Source: Cryptomeria japonica
Taxonomy: Eukaryota; Streptophyta; Pinopsida; Cupressales; Cupressaceae
Direction: 5' to 3'
DNA length: 64,000 nucleotides
Assembly: GCF_030272615.1 (NCBI RefSeq)
Contig: NC_081410.1
Span: 188,559,619 to 188,623,618 of the forward strand
Shown here: positions 21,398-31,513 of the stretch, piece after piece
How positions within the stretch are numbered: position 1 is the stretch's first letter
Layout of the letters: every line of letters starts with the position of its first letter
Translations under genes and position numbers: made by a program
Notes under the pieces: generated by a model
Databases searched by the model: none
The model's input: only the letters and a program-made list of their open reading frames with translations
What the model was told of the DNA's origin: nothing

Positions 21398-24300
21398 TTA
21401 TGACAATAAAGAGTGAAACTTGTCAAAAATTGATTTAAAATCCTGCATAAATGTCTTCATGGATAAAGACCATGACTCAAGCAATGAGGTAGCAACCTCA
21501 CTTTTCGTTTGCATCTGGAAAACTCGTTCCTTGATGGCATCCAAGGTACTCATCTCTTGAGTGACTATTAAAGCATCCAAATTGATATAGTATTTCTAAA
21601 GTATTTGCAGTCTTGGTAGTAGAACCACTTGAAGTTCCTGCAAATCTCATGTCCGGTTGTTGATCTCTAACTCTATTCTTGCAGTTTGGAGTTGAAACTG
21701 GTGAACGGTTTGCCCAAATGTGGTGAAGGAATCATAGGGTGTCTTGAAGGTGCTTATATATGCTTGCAGGTCAGATTGCAGCTTCTCCTTCTGTGCAAGC
21801 ACATCATCACAAAATAGATGGGGTTGACTAATCTTACTAAGCAGTAGATTCCCCTCATCCATAACATCTCTTATGTCCTGTTGTGCCTTCTGAAGTTCTG
21901 ACCGGAGCTCATTTAACTTCTTCACTAAGGCAATGTTCAAAGCCTTTTGATGCTTCTTTTGTGCATTGGCTTCAACAACATCTTCCAGGCATTGCACCTG
22001 GTTTTCTACAACTATGCATAGGAGTTTCAATTGAGCTAGAGAGGAATCGGTACTTGGGAGATTGGTACTAGGAATCAAACTAGTAAGAGTGTCCACCGCA
22101 GTTTGAATAATACCTTCCTCCTTTTTCCTCCTTAGCGCTTCCAGTCGCTCTTGGGCAAGCTTAATGCTTTGTAGCAGCTCCGTTTCATTTGCATATTGGA
22201 GATTAATGGGACAGGTAATGTCAGCCGATTTGGCTTGACTACCGGTTGCCTTTGGGGTCTCCACTTGTACGCTCTTTGCCGCTTCCTCCTTGTCCTTGGC
22301 TCTTTGCTTTTCTTCTTCTACCTTCTTTTGCTCATCTGCTTCTTTCTTTCTTTTCTCTTCTTCCTTCTTCCTTTCTTCTTCTTCCTGCTTCTCTTCTTCC
22401 TTCTTCTTCTTCTCCTCCTCTTTCTTCTTCTCCTCTTTCTGCTTCTTCTTCTCCTCTTCCTTCTTCCTCTTCTCTCCTCTTCCTATTTCTTTTCTTCTTC
22501 CTTCTTCTTCTTCTTCTTCTTCTCCTCTTCCTGTTTCTTCTTCTCCTCTTCCTGCTTCCTCTTCTCCTCTTCTTGTTTTCTCTTTTCCTCCTCCTCTTTT
22601 CTCTTTTTATCCTCTTCTATTTGTTTCCTCTTCTCTCCCTGTTTTCTCTTTTCCTCCTCAAGTTTATTTTTCTCATTCTCTGCTTGCTTTCTGTCAGCCT
22701 TTTCTTTGTCATTTTTCTCCTTGTCCACTTTCTCTTTGTCAGCTTTGTCCTTTGTTGTATATGGGGTGACATTTTCACCATCCAAGGCATCAACATCAAT
22801 AGGGTCCATTTGATCAGTGACCTATTCTCCTTCACTGTTATACACCTCATCCACTTTTTCAATTTTTGATTCTTGTTCAGCCTTTTTGTTGGCTTCGGAC
22901 ACGGTGCAATCTCAAAGCTACCTTGGCATGAGAGTGGGTATCTTTCACCACTTCAAGGACTTTCCCTTCTCGCAAAAAGAGTCTCCTTCTTCTCATGAAG
23001 AAGAGGCCTTTATATTTTTCCATAACTTCATAAAGTTCTGAATTAGACACATCAGGAAAATACTGAGCAAATATTTCCTCTCTTATTTCATCTTCCTTTT
23101 CTATGGCAATGCACCATTTGTTATCCAAAGAATTATATAAAGAATCTGATGTCACGGGTTTAATTTTTGATGGCAACTGGTCATTAATACATAAATATTG
23201 AATGACTTCTTGTTCTACTTCCTCCTTCTCATTGTCATTGAAATCATCAAAACAATCTACTAAATCACTCAACACTTTTCTCCTAATATTCTTGATAGTT
23301 CTTTGACAATGTGTCAAAGGTTTGTAGGAGGAAAATCAATATTTACCGGTGCAGATGATGTCGATTCATTGCTGGTTGTTTTTGTCCTCTTCCTTGTTTG
23401 CCTAGTCTTCTTAGGCTGTTCTTCAGATTTAGTGTCCTTTGAGTCTGGTGTGTTGCCTTTTGTCTTCCGCTTCTTCTCAAATACCTTGGCGGGTGCAACT
23501 TCCAGTTTCTTCTTTGCCGGTGACCGCTTGGTCACTTTAGGACTTGTTGAAGTAACCAGTGTTGATATAGATGGCACTACCTTTCCTTTCTTCATAGAGG
23601 GCTCCTCAACTGGTGTAACCCTTTCCAGATAGGTGTTGGATCTCTTCTTCTTAGGATCAAGTGGTGAGGCAAGTAGGGTAGAAGCATACCCGTCTAGCAT
23701 GTCGTACATCACCTCATAACCCATAAGCTCCACTTCTTCCTTTCTGGGCTCAACAACCTCCATTATGCACTCATCTACTTTGATGATAAAGCAGATGTCC
23801 TCTTCATACTTCTTGACAATATCACCAGATATTCTTTCCCTTTGGCTCATCTTGCGTCTGAACTCATCAAAGTATTTGTTCAGGATGTCAGGATAACTAG
23901 TTCCAACCGCTTGAAGACTTTCCCTGATTTGCTTTGTAACCAGTTGGTCAGCAGACCACTGAATATCACCGACTCCTGGAAAGTAGCCTTGGAAGTAGAA
24001 GAACAATCTGACCAATAGTTGTTCGAATTTAAATCTCAAGGCATTGTCCTGTTTAATTAACTTCAGGTTCACCAGAAGTTGCCTTTGCATACAGGTCCAT
24101 AAATCAAACGAGGCATCTTCCATGATCATCCTGTAGCCAGCATTTACTGTTGTAGCAGAGACAGAGTTGATCCTCCTAGCATAGAATGTCCGATAACCTA
24201 TCACCATGCAGGCATACTTGACCAGATCTTCTTTGATGGTATTGATGGTCATTCCCTTTTGGTCGCTCACAAAACCGGCGAGCTTGGTCATTTCGGTCTT

Positions 24301-24726
24301 GCTAATATTCCTTAGGGCTGACACTTCTCCAACGTTACAGAAACTGGTGATGGCATGAATCGCTTCCGGTGTGATGTCATGTGTTCGCTCTAAATACATT
24401 TTGTCACCATGCACTCTGCTTAGAATGATGCGGATGTGATCATCTATAAATTCTTCAAGGAAATAGACCGCATTGTGAAGCTTCTTCTTTTCCAGTATGC
24501 TGTATTTCGGTTTGATCTTCTTGTCCTTCCTGCAGAATAGGCTTAACTATGAACAGATCACTAGAGATCCTAGGTCTTCAATTTTATAGTCAATATAATC
24601 CGAAATACCTTCCTCAACTATAATGCCAGCAGGTATTTGGGATAGGGCATTATATTTTGCCTTCTGTTGGATGAAATCAACTGAATCAATAGGTGCACTA
24701 GAACTAGAGTGCGATGTAGAAGCCAT
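21398..24726 (-). pseudogene. Long second frame of the pol-less element, function unknown
   Basis: The start is an ATG at 24726 (MASTSHSSSSAPIDSVDF). Successive frames read as one protein of about 1100 residues with two or three frameshifts (near 23315 and in the low-complexity part) and a few stops. In order: a folded-looking N-terminal half (YSILEKKKLHNAVYFLEEFI, TPEAIHAITSFCNVGEV, LVKYACMVIGYRTFYARR, FFYFQGYFPGVGDIQWS), an S/K/P-rich linker with basic clusters (KKRKTKGNTP), a second acidic segment (23317-22877), an E/K/R/Q repeat region (22800-22300), and a coiled-coil-like C-terminus (LAQERLEALRRKKEEGI). I do not recognise a family. Its place next to gag suggests a structural or nucleic-acid role, but that is a guess. 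Confidence 0.7.
22300..22800 (-). repeat. Low-complexity polypurine (GAA/GAG/AAG) tract coding for E/K/R/Q repeats
   Basis: The + strand is almost pure pyrimidine (CTTCTTCCT-type runs) for about 400 bases. On the coding strand it gives EEEKRKQEEEKRKQ-like repeats. Frame changes here probably reflect slippage. Long open frames on the + strand in this stretch, rich in S, F and L, are artefacts of the composition. Confidence 0.85.
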
Positions 24727-25093
24727 TGATAAATAGAGAAACTCAAAAAATACCTTCGCACATCGAGATTTAGGGCTTACAGATTCTGCTTTGCCACACG
24801 CTACTTCGGTTGTTGGATTACCGCTTTGAGTTCTACACTTGACCGATTGAATTTATCTTCTAATTCTTCTTCAAAGTTTTTAAAATCTCTCTGAATCACA
24901 AGACAAATCGCCTTTTGTCGCTCTACACTTGAAAACTTCTTCGCTCACAAATTGATAAGTGAAAATGACTTAAAAATCCCTTTTAAATGAATTCTTCACC
25001 TACCGTAATAAATGCTCCACCATTAGGGTGTAAACCCTAACTTGCCTTTTACCATTTTCGACCTTCTGCCAATTGACAAGTATCACATATCGG

Positions 25094-26449
25094 TTAAGGT
25101 CTTTTACCGGTGTAAACCGAGGGTTCGAAACATTTCACCGATTCGTTTCCCCCTAAGCTTTTCTGTAGCTTAGTTTGCCGATTCAGTGACTTCCACACTA
25201 GGTGCAGAAACTGGTTCTTCTTGTGACTTTCTTTAGGTTTCTTCTTCCATGTTGTCTTCATATCTATTTTAACAGTTTCTACATCAATCTTTCCTTCTAG
25301 AGTGACCGGTATATCATCTGATATGTTCTTTCTCATTCTGCAGAATCTTGTTGTATTACCCAGTTTGTTGCAATGATAGCAAACCATTCCAGGTTCTCTC
25401 CAAGGTCCATTATTCATGTTTCCATTCTTCCTTCTGCATGTTGCAGCAATGTGACCATTTCCATGATAGATCAAACAGGTTGCTCTCCGTCCGGTTGCCA
25501 CTTGATAGCCACCGCTACCTGACTGATGAATATAGGTATTAAACCGGTTTGGATTCCGGTTCCCAGAGGGTTCAAGAAATAATCCTTGACTCCTTTGAGG
25601 ATACCTTCCGATGTTGTGCATGACAAACCTGCATTCGAATGCTCTATGCCCAAACTTTTTGCATGCATAACAATTTCCATTGAGTCTGTTGGATCTAGGC
25701 TTATTGTTTAGAAAGTAAGAAAAGTTATTGTAAGCGTTGTTTCTATATACATTAGCAGTATGTCCTTCATTGACACAATTAAAGAAAACAAGTTTGAACT
25801 TTTTCTTACCTTTATCCTTTGGTATCGGTTGCTTCTTTGATGCTCCATCTTTTGTTCCAAAGGTCTCACCTTCCTCATAACCAGAGAAACCAAGTCCAGT
25901 GGTATTCTTCACCAGTTTTGTTGATTCAAGCTTTTGTTCTAGCTTAATAGTGCTCTTATTGAATTTGGCAAGTATTTCCTTTGACTCAGTGAGTTCTTTG
26001 GAAATAGCAGCATTGGATTCCTTCAAGGTTGCATTCTCAGAAATAGCCATGTTTAGTTCACCTTGCATTTCTTCTTTTTCCACTTTACTCTCTTGGAGAT
26101 GAGCGGTAAGTGCATTGATTTCTTGTTTTAGCTTGGAGATCTCCTGATCTTTGTCTTTTACCAGATCTTCAACTTTTCTTTGGTTCTCAAGCTCTTGACA
26201 CATCCTAATAGCCAGTCCTTCAAGTTCCCTTCTTAGGTTGGCATTAGACTCATTCAGTTTTTCAACTTCTTCAACTAGGGCTTCCATGTCCGCTTCATCA
26301 GAGGAACTATTTTCAGTTAGTTCCATCATTATTTTAGCATGCTCTCTTCTTTTTGCCAAAAAGGCCTTATATTTGACTTTGAGTTCATCATAGGCTTTCT
26401 CAGTCTAAGTGAGCTGATGAGTAAGTTCCCTCACAGTTTATTCCCCCAT
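25094..26449 (-). pseudogene. Gag-like frame of the pol-less element, coiled coil plus zinc knuckles
   Basis: The frame can be followed from MGE at 26449, 37 bases after the PBS region, through two stops (near 26440 and 26403), to an open stretch from 26359. Residues to about 150 form a long heptad-rich coiled coil (VEEVEKLNESNANLRRELEG, KDQEISKLKQEINALTAHLQ). Then come NTTGLGFSGYEEGE, a basic stretch and four knuckle-like sites. Only CYACKKFGHRAFEC is complete. CYHCNKLGNTTRFC has N for H, and CLIYHGNGHIAATC and the FFNC site lack cysteines. The layout resembles the C-terminal half of Gag in copia elements of the SIRE type; the N-terminal capsid part seems to be absent. Confidence 0.8.
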
Positions 26450-26483
26450 ATCTCTTTCCAAGTGGTTAAACTTATAGAAAGGC

Positions 26484-26499
26484 TGGCTCTGATACCAAT
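26484..26499 (-). other. Primer-binding site of the pol-less element
   Basis: The minus strand reads ATTGGTATCAGAGCC directly after the 5' LTR. TGGTATCAGAGC is the standard match to the 3' end of plant initiator tRNA-Met. Confidence 0.93.
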
Positions 26500-27650
26500 T
26501 GATGAATACTAAGAGAGGGGGGGGTGAATTAGTATACCAATAAATACTGAACTTAAACACTTAAACAGTTCAGTAGTAAACCGGTATAATAGTTTTACCA
26601 ACAAACCGGTTAATACAAATGTAAACCAAACAGCAAATAAGGCATTCACCCACAGAAGCACAATCACCATAACACAATATATTTTGACATGGAAACCCAA
26701 ATGGGAAAAACCACGGTGAGATGAAACTCACAAGTAACTATCTATAGAATAGTGACTAGGCCGGTTAAGGTCAGACCAGTTAAGGTCATACAATGTTCTT
26801 TACCAGAACAGATCTTGTTAGGAATCTCAATCTCTATTAGGAGATAAGTCCGATTAAAGACTACCTTGTGAGAGGATTTCAGATCCACAGATGTGAACCA
26901 CCTTGTTAGAGGATTTACAAAGGCTTTTATGGGCCTACCCGGTTAAGGGTTTCAGACTTGTCGAAGATGTGAGTAATCAACAAGTGAATGATCTAGCAAA
27001 TAGCACAGTCTGCTTGGTTAGATCCATGATAGCTCATTGCTAACTTCAGCATTACTTCAGTCTTCAGTAAATCCACACTCTGTTACAACACACAGACTTG
27101 ATCTTCTCTTCTAAGATCGCACATACAAAAACTCATCAATCACCAAAAATCCTAATAGCTACCACACCTAAAACCCTAGACATGATGTCCTTATAAAGGA
27201 ATCTGATTTCATGTCGGTCCAATAGGATTACATTGCAAGTTCCTAGGTTCATTGCATCTAGACACATTTGGTAACACAGCACAAAATCATCATCAAAGTA
27301 TCGGTGGATGGTAACTCATCACAAAAATACTGATTGGTAACTCATCACAGAGTATTACCGGTTCAAATATTAAACCGATTACCGGTTGTCAAAAATGAAG
27401 ACTGGGAAAATGATAAGTGTCACTTCAGTTCCTTCATACCACTTGAGATCCTCGAACCACTTGAGGTCTTCATACTGCTTGGGATCGGTAAACACTTTCT
27501 GCAAAACATCGATAGTCTAAAGACTATAATACATAATACCGGTTTGGAACACATACCGGTTGAGCATAACTTATACATACAAAAAGTGATCTCAAAGCAA
27601 GTGTGTGTCCATCAATGACAATCACAACATCATTATCAAAAATGCCAACA
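26500..27650 (-). repeat. 5' LTR of the pol-less element
   Basis: This is the 1151-bp partner of 19978-21117. The + strand ends AAAAATGCCAACA, followed by the target copy ATTTT at 27651-27655 and LINE-A sequence. Confidence 0.94.
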
Positions 27651-28172
27651 ATTTTATCACTGTCTAACTCCAGTTTTGCATCTTCTAATAAATTGAATAA
27701 GGTTGATAGATCTAATGTTTCATGGCAACCCCCACATCGATATTTTATCAAACTTAACTTTGATGGGTCATCAAGAGGGAGCCCAGGTGACTCAGGGGTT
27801 GGAGTTTGTATTAGGGATCATATGGGAAATTTAAAAGCATTCAAATCTTTTGTTTTGCCTCCAAGAACTAATAATATGGCAGAGGTGCAAGAGTTATTGG
27901 AAGGATTGATCCTCGCAAAGAAATTGGGTTATTTAAAAGTTCATGTTGAAGGGGACTCATTTCTTATTATTAATGCATGCATACAGAGGAAAACATTAAA
28001 TTGGAGGATCAATTATATTCTCAAACAAGTTTTGAATCTTCTAGATTCATTTGAAGCATTTCATATCTCGCACATGTACAAGGAAGGTAACAAGATGGTG
28101 GACATACTTGCAAACATGGGCTGCTATGGGCTTCAAATTGAATCAATTGAGGATGAACATGATTTAAAATAA
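27651..28172 (+). pseudogene. LINE-A RNase H domain
   Basis: Plant L1 elements often end ORF2 with an RNase H. Here it reads WQPPHRYFIKLNFDGSSRGS, GVGVCIRDHMGNL, RTNNMAEVQELLEGLILAKK, KVHVEGDSFLIINA and HMYKEGNKMVDILANMGCYG. The catalytic Asp (LNFDGS), Glu (NNMAEV), Asp (GDS) and the last acidic site (MVDIL) are all present. The domain is open to a TAA at 28170-28172. It directly follows the ATTTT target copy, so the 5' part of the same frame lies at 19823-19977. This is the best-kept part of LINE-A. Confidence 0.93.
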
Positions 28173-28643
28173 TTTTCACTATTAAAAAACATTATATGTG
28201 ATGAGATTTTGTGTGTGATGAGACGGGGTAACCATCATGTTTAATCATTTAAGTTGTCATTTAATTATACTTGCAGGAATGAATACGAACCGGGATGAAT
28301 TAATCACTTAGCATGACTACATGTGTAATATGTCTTAAATTACTCACTCTCCATCTTCACATACATGACTTACACCCCTGGCATGTGTGAGATATAAACC
28401 AAGAACCCCTTATACATGGTTAAGCAAAGTTTCCACATGCGAATATTATTTGCAAGCAGGCTAAGATTTCATAATTAAAACATAGGTGGATGGGCCGACT
28501 ATTAAACATCATTTCCTCCATCTCAAAGGAATCCTTCCCTCGCAAGCTAAGCTGGTTTGTGAACAACATGAGTTTTTAAGAGGGAACAAATAAACAAAAC
28601 AACAGAATAGGGCTCGCTGGCTTCAACGGAAGGAAGACTGCAG

Positions 28644-29414
28644 ATGGACACTACTTGCACAACATGTCATAGAGAGAACACATAGTATATGTTGCGCAAT
28701 TACAGAGTCTTCTTAGCAGTGGAAGAGTGGGAGAAACCCTTTTTAGAGCACATCACAGACATATTTCTAGGACAAGTCTTCCACATTCAATCGTACTAGA
28801 TCAGGAGGAGCATCAAGCAGGTGATTGGTGAAGAAATCTTGTTTCCTCAAGCAAGACAACCCATTTTTCCTTCACATCTTATCTCTATTTTCTTGTCAGA
28901 AGTGTTTGATTTGCTTCAATCCCTCTCAATGCTTGAGTTAATTGCTGCCAAAGTTATCAAGAATGAATTTTTGCCTGGTAATAAACTTCTGATAGCAGTC
29001 CAAAGATATGATTTATGAGAGGGTAGTGCTCACATTGGGGGTATTTTCCCTTGGTATTTCCTTCTAACCATGCATGTCTTCGTGTCAATCTATGACAACA
29101 TTAAATACATGCTAGAGATGCAAAAAAATTCATATATCCAAAGTGCTTTGGATAGGAATCGTAGGGAAATTGGGCAGGAAATGGTTACCTTGATCAAGAA
29201 AAATACTAATGCCTTGTTAATTTTGTTGAATGTGGAACTCCCTGAAGTGAATCCACACCCACAACCATTAGTGCCAGAATTAAATGTTGTCCTAGGGCCT
29301 GTATTATCGCAAGGTTCCAATTAAGCTACAAGATTTGTTCAAATTCCACATACTCTTGACAGAGGCATGGTGCAAGAACAACAAGATGAAAACGTCCAAC
29401 CGATGGATGAGTAA
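28644..29414 (+). pseudogene. LINE-A third reading frame after RNase H (unknown protein)
   Basis: One frame runs from ATG at 28644 (MDTTCTTCHRENT) to TAA at 29412-29414, about 257 codons. Four stops interrupt it (near 28683, 28797, 29016 and 29322). Each fits a C-to-T change of CAG, CGA or CAA. Recognisable text includes FLAVEEWEKPFLEHITDIF, FLSEVFDLLQSLSMLELIAA, FVSIYDNIKYMLEMQKNSYI and a P/V/L-rich tail. I know no matching family. It starts 470 bases after the RNase H stop, so it may belong to LINE-A or to an older neighbour. Confidence 0.45.
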
Positions 29415-30163
29415 GGCAAAGAGTAAAATTTTGTTATCTATTTTGATGGGTATAAATATGGACGATTGACGGCTCTACATTTTGAAACTTGTTGAGGATG
29501 GCCAGGTTGCGAACTTATAAGTTAATGTACAGTATTAATTGTTATTCAATTTAATATTTTTGGATTATAGCGAGATTGAGACAGATATGTTGTTCTGCAG
29601 CCAATTGAAAAAATTAGTAAACTTGGTTTTGTAAAAATGATATTTATATCATATCATTAGTTTAGTTTGATTAGGTTAGCTTTAGTTATCTAGGGGATTT
29701 TGACTGTAATCAAAGCTATAACCGAAGGTTTTCTTTTTTCTGGTTCTTTCCTGCCAATATGCTTGTCGAACTAGATTTTCAGTTCTAAGAGATTTCCACA
29801 ATCCATCATACATTCGAATGCAAAAATACTCTCTTAATTAAAAACTAGATTTTGTATTTTATTACTATATTAATATATATGTTGCTTGCCACATTGATTG
29901 AAAATATATATATTAAATATAAGGTAAAATCTAACATATTTGAAAAATTAAAAAATATTTTAGTTTCATTTTATGTAAAAAAAAAACTATTTTAACAAAT
30001 TTATTGTAGATGTTATTTCAACTTCAAACTGAGTGTAAACTCTTATTTAAAAAATGAAACATTCAAATCATAAAGTTTTAACAAACTTAACATGGATCAA
30101 ATTTTAACTTCAAGGTAGGTGTAACTTTTATTTAAGAAAAATTAAACAATATTTGTAGTGTTA
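29415..30163. other. AT-rich stretch without recognisable genes
   Basis: This probably contains the 3' end of LINE-A, but no clear poly(A) tail or TSD is visible. Two degenerate repeats with the word GTGTAA and CTTTTATTTAAGAAAA occur at about 30030 and 30115. No coding frame is convincing. Confidence 0.5.
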
Positions 30164-30180
30164 ACATGGCATGGATAAGT

Positions 30181-30295
30181 GTCAATAGTGGCATGTTGTG
30201 ATGGTTAAGTTGTTGTGTTGTTGTTCTTGCCATCAAGTTTCAAGCCCCATCGGTTCATAGCTCCAGGTTAAAAGTGTTTACCCCTTAAAAAAAAA
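30181..30295 (+). mobile_element. Short tRNA-derived SINE-like insertion
   Basis: A 115-bp insertion ends in A10 and is flanked by 17-bp direct repeats (ACATGGCATGGATAAGT at 30164-30180 and one mismatch copy at 30296-30312). Inside, GATGGTTAAGTTGTTGTG resembles a pol III box A, and GTTTCAAGCCCC resembles box B (GTTCAANNC). The length is short for a SINE, but TSD, tail and box order fit. Confidence 0.62.
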
Positions 30296-30684
30296 ACATG
30301 GGATGGATAAGTAAAATTAGCGAATATGACTAACTTGATAGCTTTGAAGCTATTATCATTGCCCCATTCCATACTATATGTAGGTTAGTACTTAAAATAG
30401 CTTCAAATCCATTTACATTTATTAAAATGATTTTAGCCCTCACTTTTTAAAGTTATGAGATTATTAGTTGAGGTAGGTGTATTTTTTTATTTTTTTAATG
30501 GTAAGTGCTATCGTTTATGGGGATAGCACCCTATATTAATATATAAAGATTACAAAAGTTTGCCATCAAAGCCTGCCAGTAAAAAACAAAGAAAATACCA
30601 CTACCCCTCCACCACCCTGAATACATAAACCCAAGCCTAAACATGCACACCAGAAGGCAGAACCGGACTTAGACCAAATACAAA

Positions 30685-31329
30685 TCATGCGCCACCATTA
30701 AAAGTTTGCATGATGTCCCTAGAAAATTCTCCGACATTAATCACAATTTTAGTAGCCCCATCCGAAAACTACCATTCCTCCGAGTTTGTTATCCTGCGAA
30801 ATGGAGCCATATTCCCATTTTGCACTGCACACCAAAAAACTTCCCAAGCGTTCTCGCCGAATGTTCTCATCTTCTCTCTTTCCTCTTCCTTATCTAAACG
30901 TTTTCTTTTGACTCTGATCCTTTCACTGTTGTCTGAATCTTCACTCCCTTCATTTTCAAACTCCTCCCAATCATCCTCTGAATCAGTGGGCAAAAATACT
31001 TCTGACTGGAAGTAGGTCTTCAGTATGCTCATCCATTCATTCTTTGGAAAACTTAAGATGGAGTTGGAAATGCTATCCCTATTGACGGGTTTGACAAATC
31101 CGCACAGCAACTCCACGGCTCTCTCCCTAGACTCGATGACGTCCACAAGAGGCATAAGAACAACTTCATACACTGTGGAATCACACCAATAGTGGTAGAA
31201 ATTGAGCGTGATCCCAACAAGTTCCTTAATAGAATCATAGGCATACTCCTCTGAGATAGACAAGCTGTGGAGTTGAGCATCCAACGTCTCCTCGCAGTTC
31301 ATGCATCCAATGTTGACGAAGTGTGCCAT
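30685..31329 (-). pseudogene. LINE-B third reading frame after RNase H (unknown protein)
   Basis: It starts at ATG 31329 (MAHFVNIGCMNCEETLDAQL), 55 bases after the RNase H stop and in the same frame. It ends at TGA 30685, 215 codons. A single TAG at 30769 fits CAG to TAG. Features are an N-terminal folded-looking part (LVGITLNFYHYWCDSTVYEV), an acidic patch (TDSEDDWEEFENEGSEDSD), an adjacent basic run (RIRVKRKRLDKEEEREKMR) that could be a nuclear signal, and a conserved-looking end (WEVFWCAVQNGNMAPF). It lies within the TSD-defined element, so it is part of this LINE. No family is recognised. Confidence 0.6.
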
Positions 31330-31383
31330 GAGCAAAACTGAAATCAAACACGAACACAACCAGAAGCTTTGTGCTACAACTAA

Positions 31384-31513
31384 CTACCTTTGTGCCATGT
31401 CCGAATTGACACCAAGATTAGCAAAAAGATCTGCCAATCGATTACCTTCTCGGTGGATGTGAGATATTTCATATAGACCAATTGCTTGGAGTAGAGTCTT
31501 TATGCATGGAAGC
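31384..31513 (-). pseudogene. LINE-B RNase H, C-terminal part
   Basis: After the solo LTR the domain continues to LQAIGLYEISHIHREGNRLA and DLFANLGVNSDMAQR, then TAG at 31384-31386. The last catalytic acidic site (LADLF) is present. The target copy GAAGC lies at 31509-31513. Confidence 0.9.

Larger units (their letters stand above)
19978..27650 (-). mobile_element. Pol-less LTR retrotransposon (non-autonomous), 7.7 kb, complete boundaries
   Basis: LTRs at 19978-21117 and 26500-27650 read TGTTGGCATTTTTGATAATG ... TATTCATCA on the minus strand. The TSD ATTTT is perfect (19973-19977, 27651-27655). The internal 5.4 kb holds a gag-like frame with zinc knuckles and a second long frame of unknown function. 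No protease, integrase, RT or RNase H motif was found in any frame. PBS, PPT and LTR ends match those of copia-C, -D and -E. The element is therefore best described as a large non-autonomous derivative served by a copia partner. It sits in the spacer before the RNase H of LINE-A. Confidence 0.93.

Noticed and set aside
22196-22869. Long + strand frames rich in Ser, Phe and Leu
   Set aside because: They are the complement of the E/K/R/Q coding tract; length comes from the pyrimidine-only composition.
19978-27650. Autonomous copia element with pol hidden by frameshifts
   Set aside because: No protease, integrase, RT or RNase H motif was seen in any frame, and the unknown frame fills the space pol would need.
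27651-28172. Host RNase H-like gene
   Set aside because: The ATTTT target copies and the continuing LINE text on both sides show that it is the C-terminus of LINE-A ORF2.
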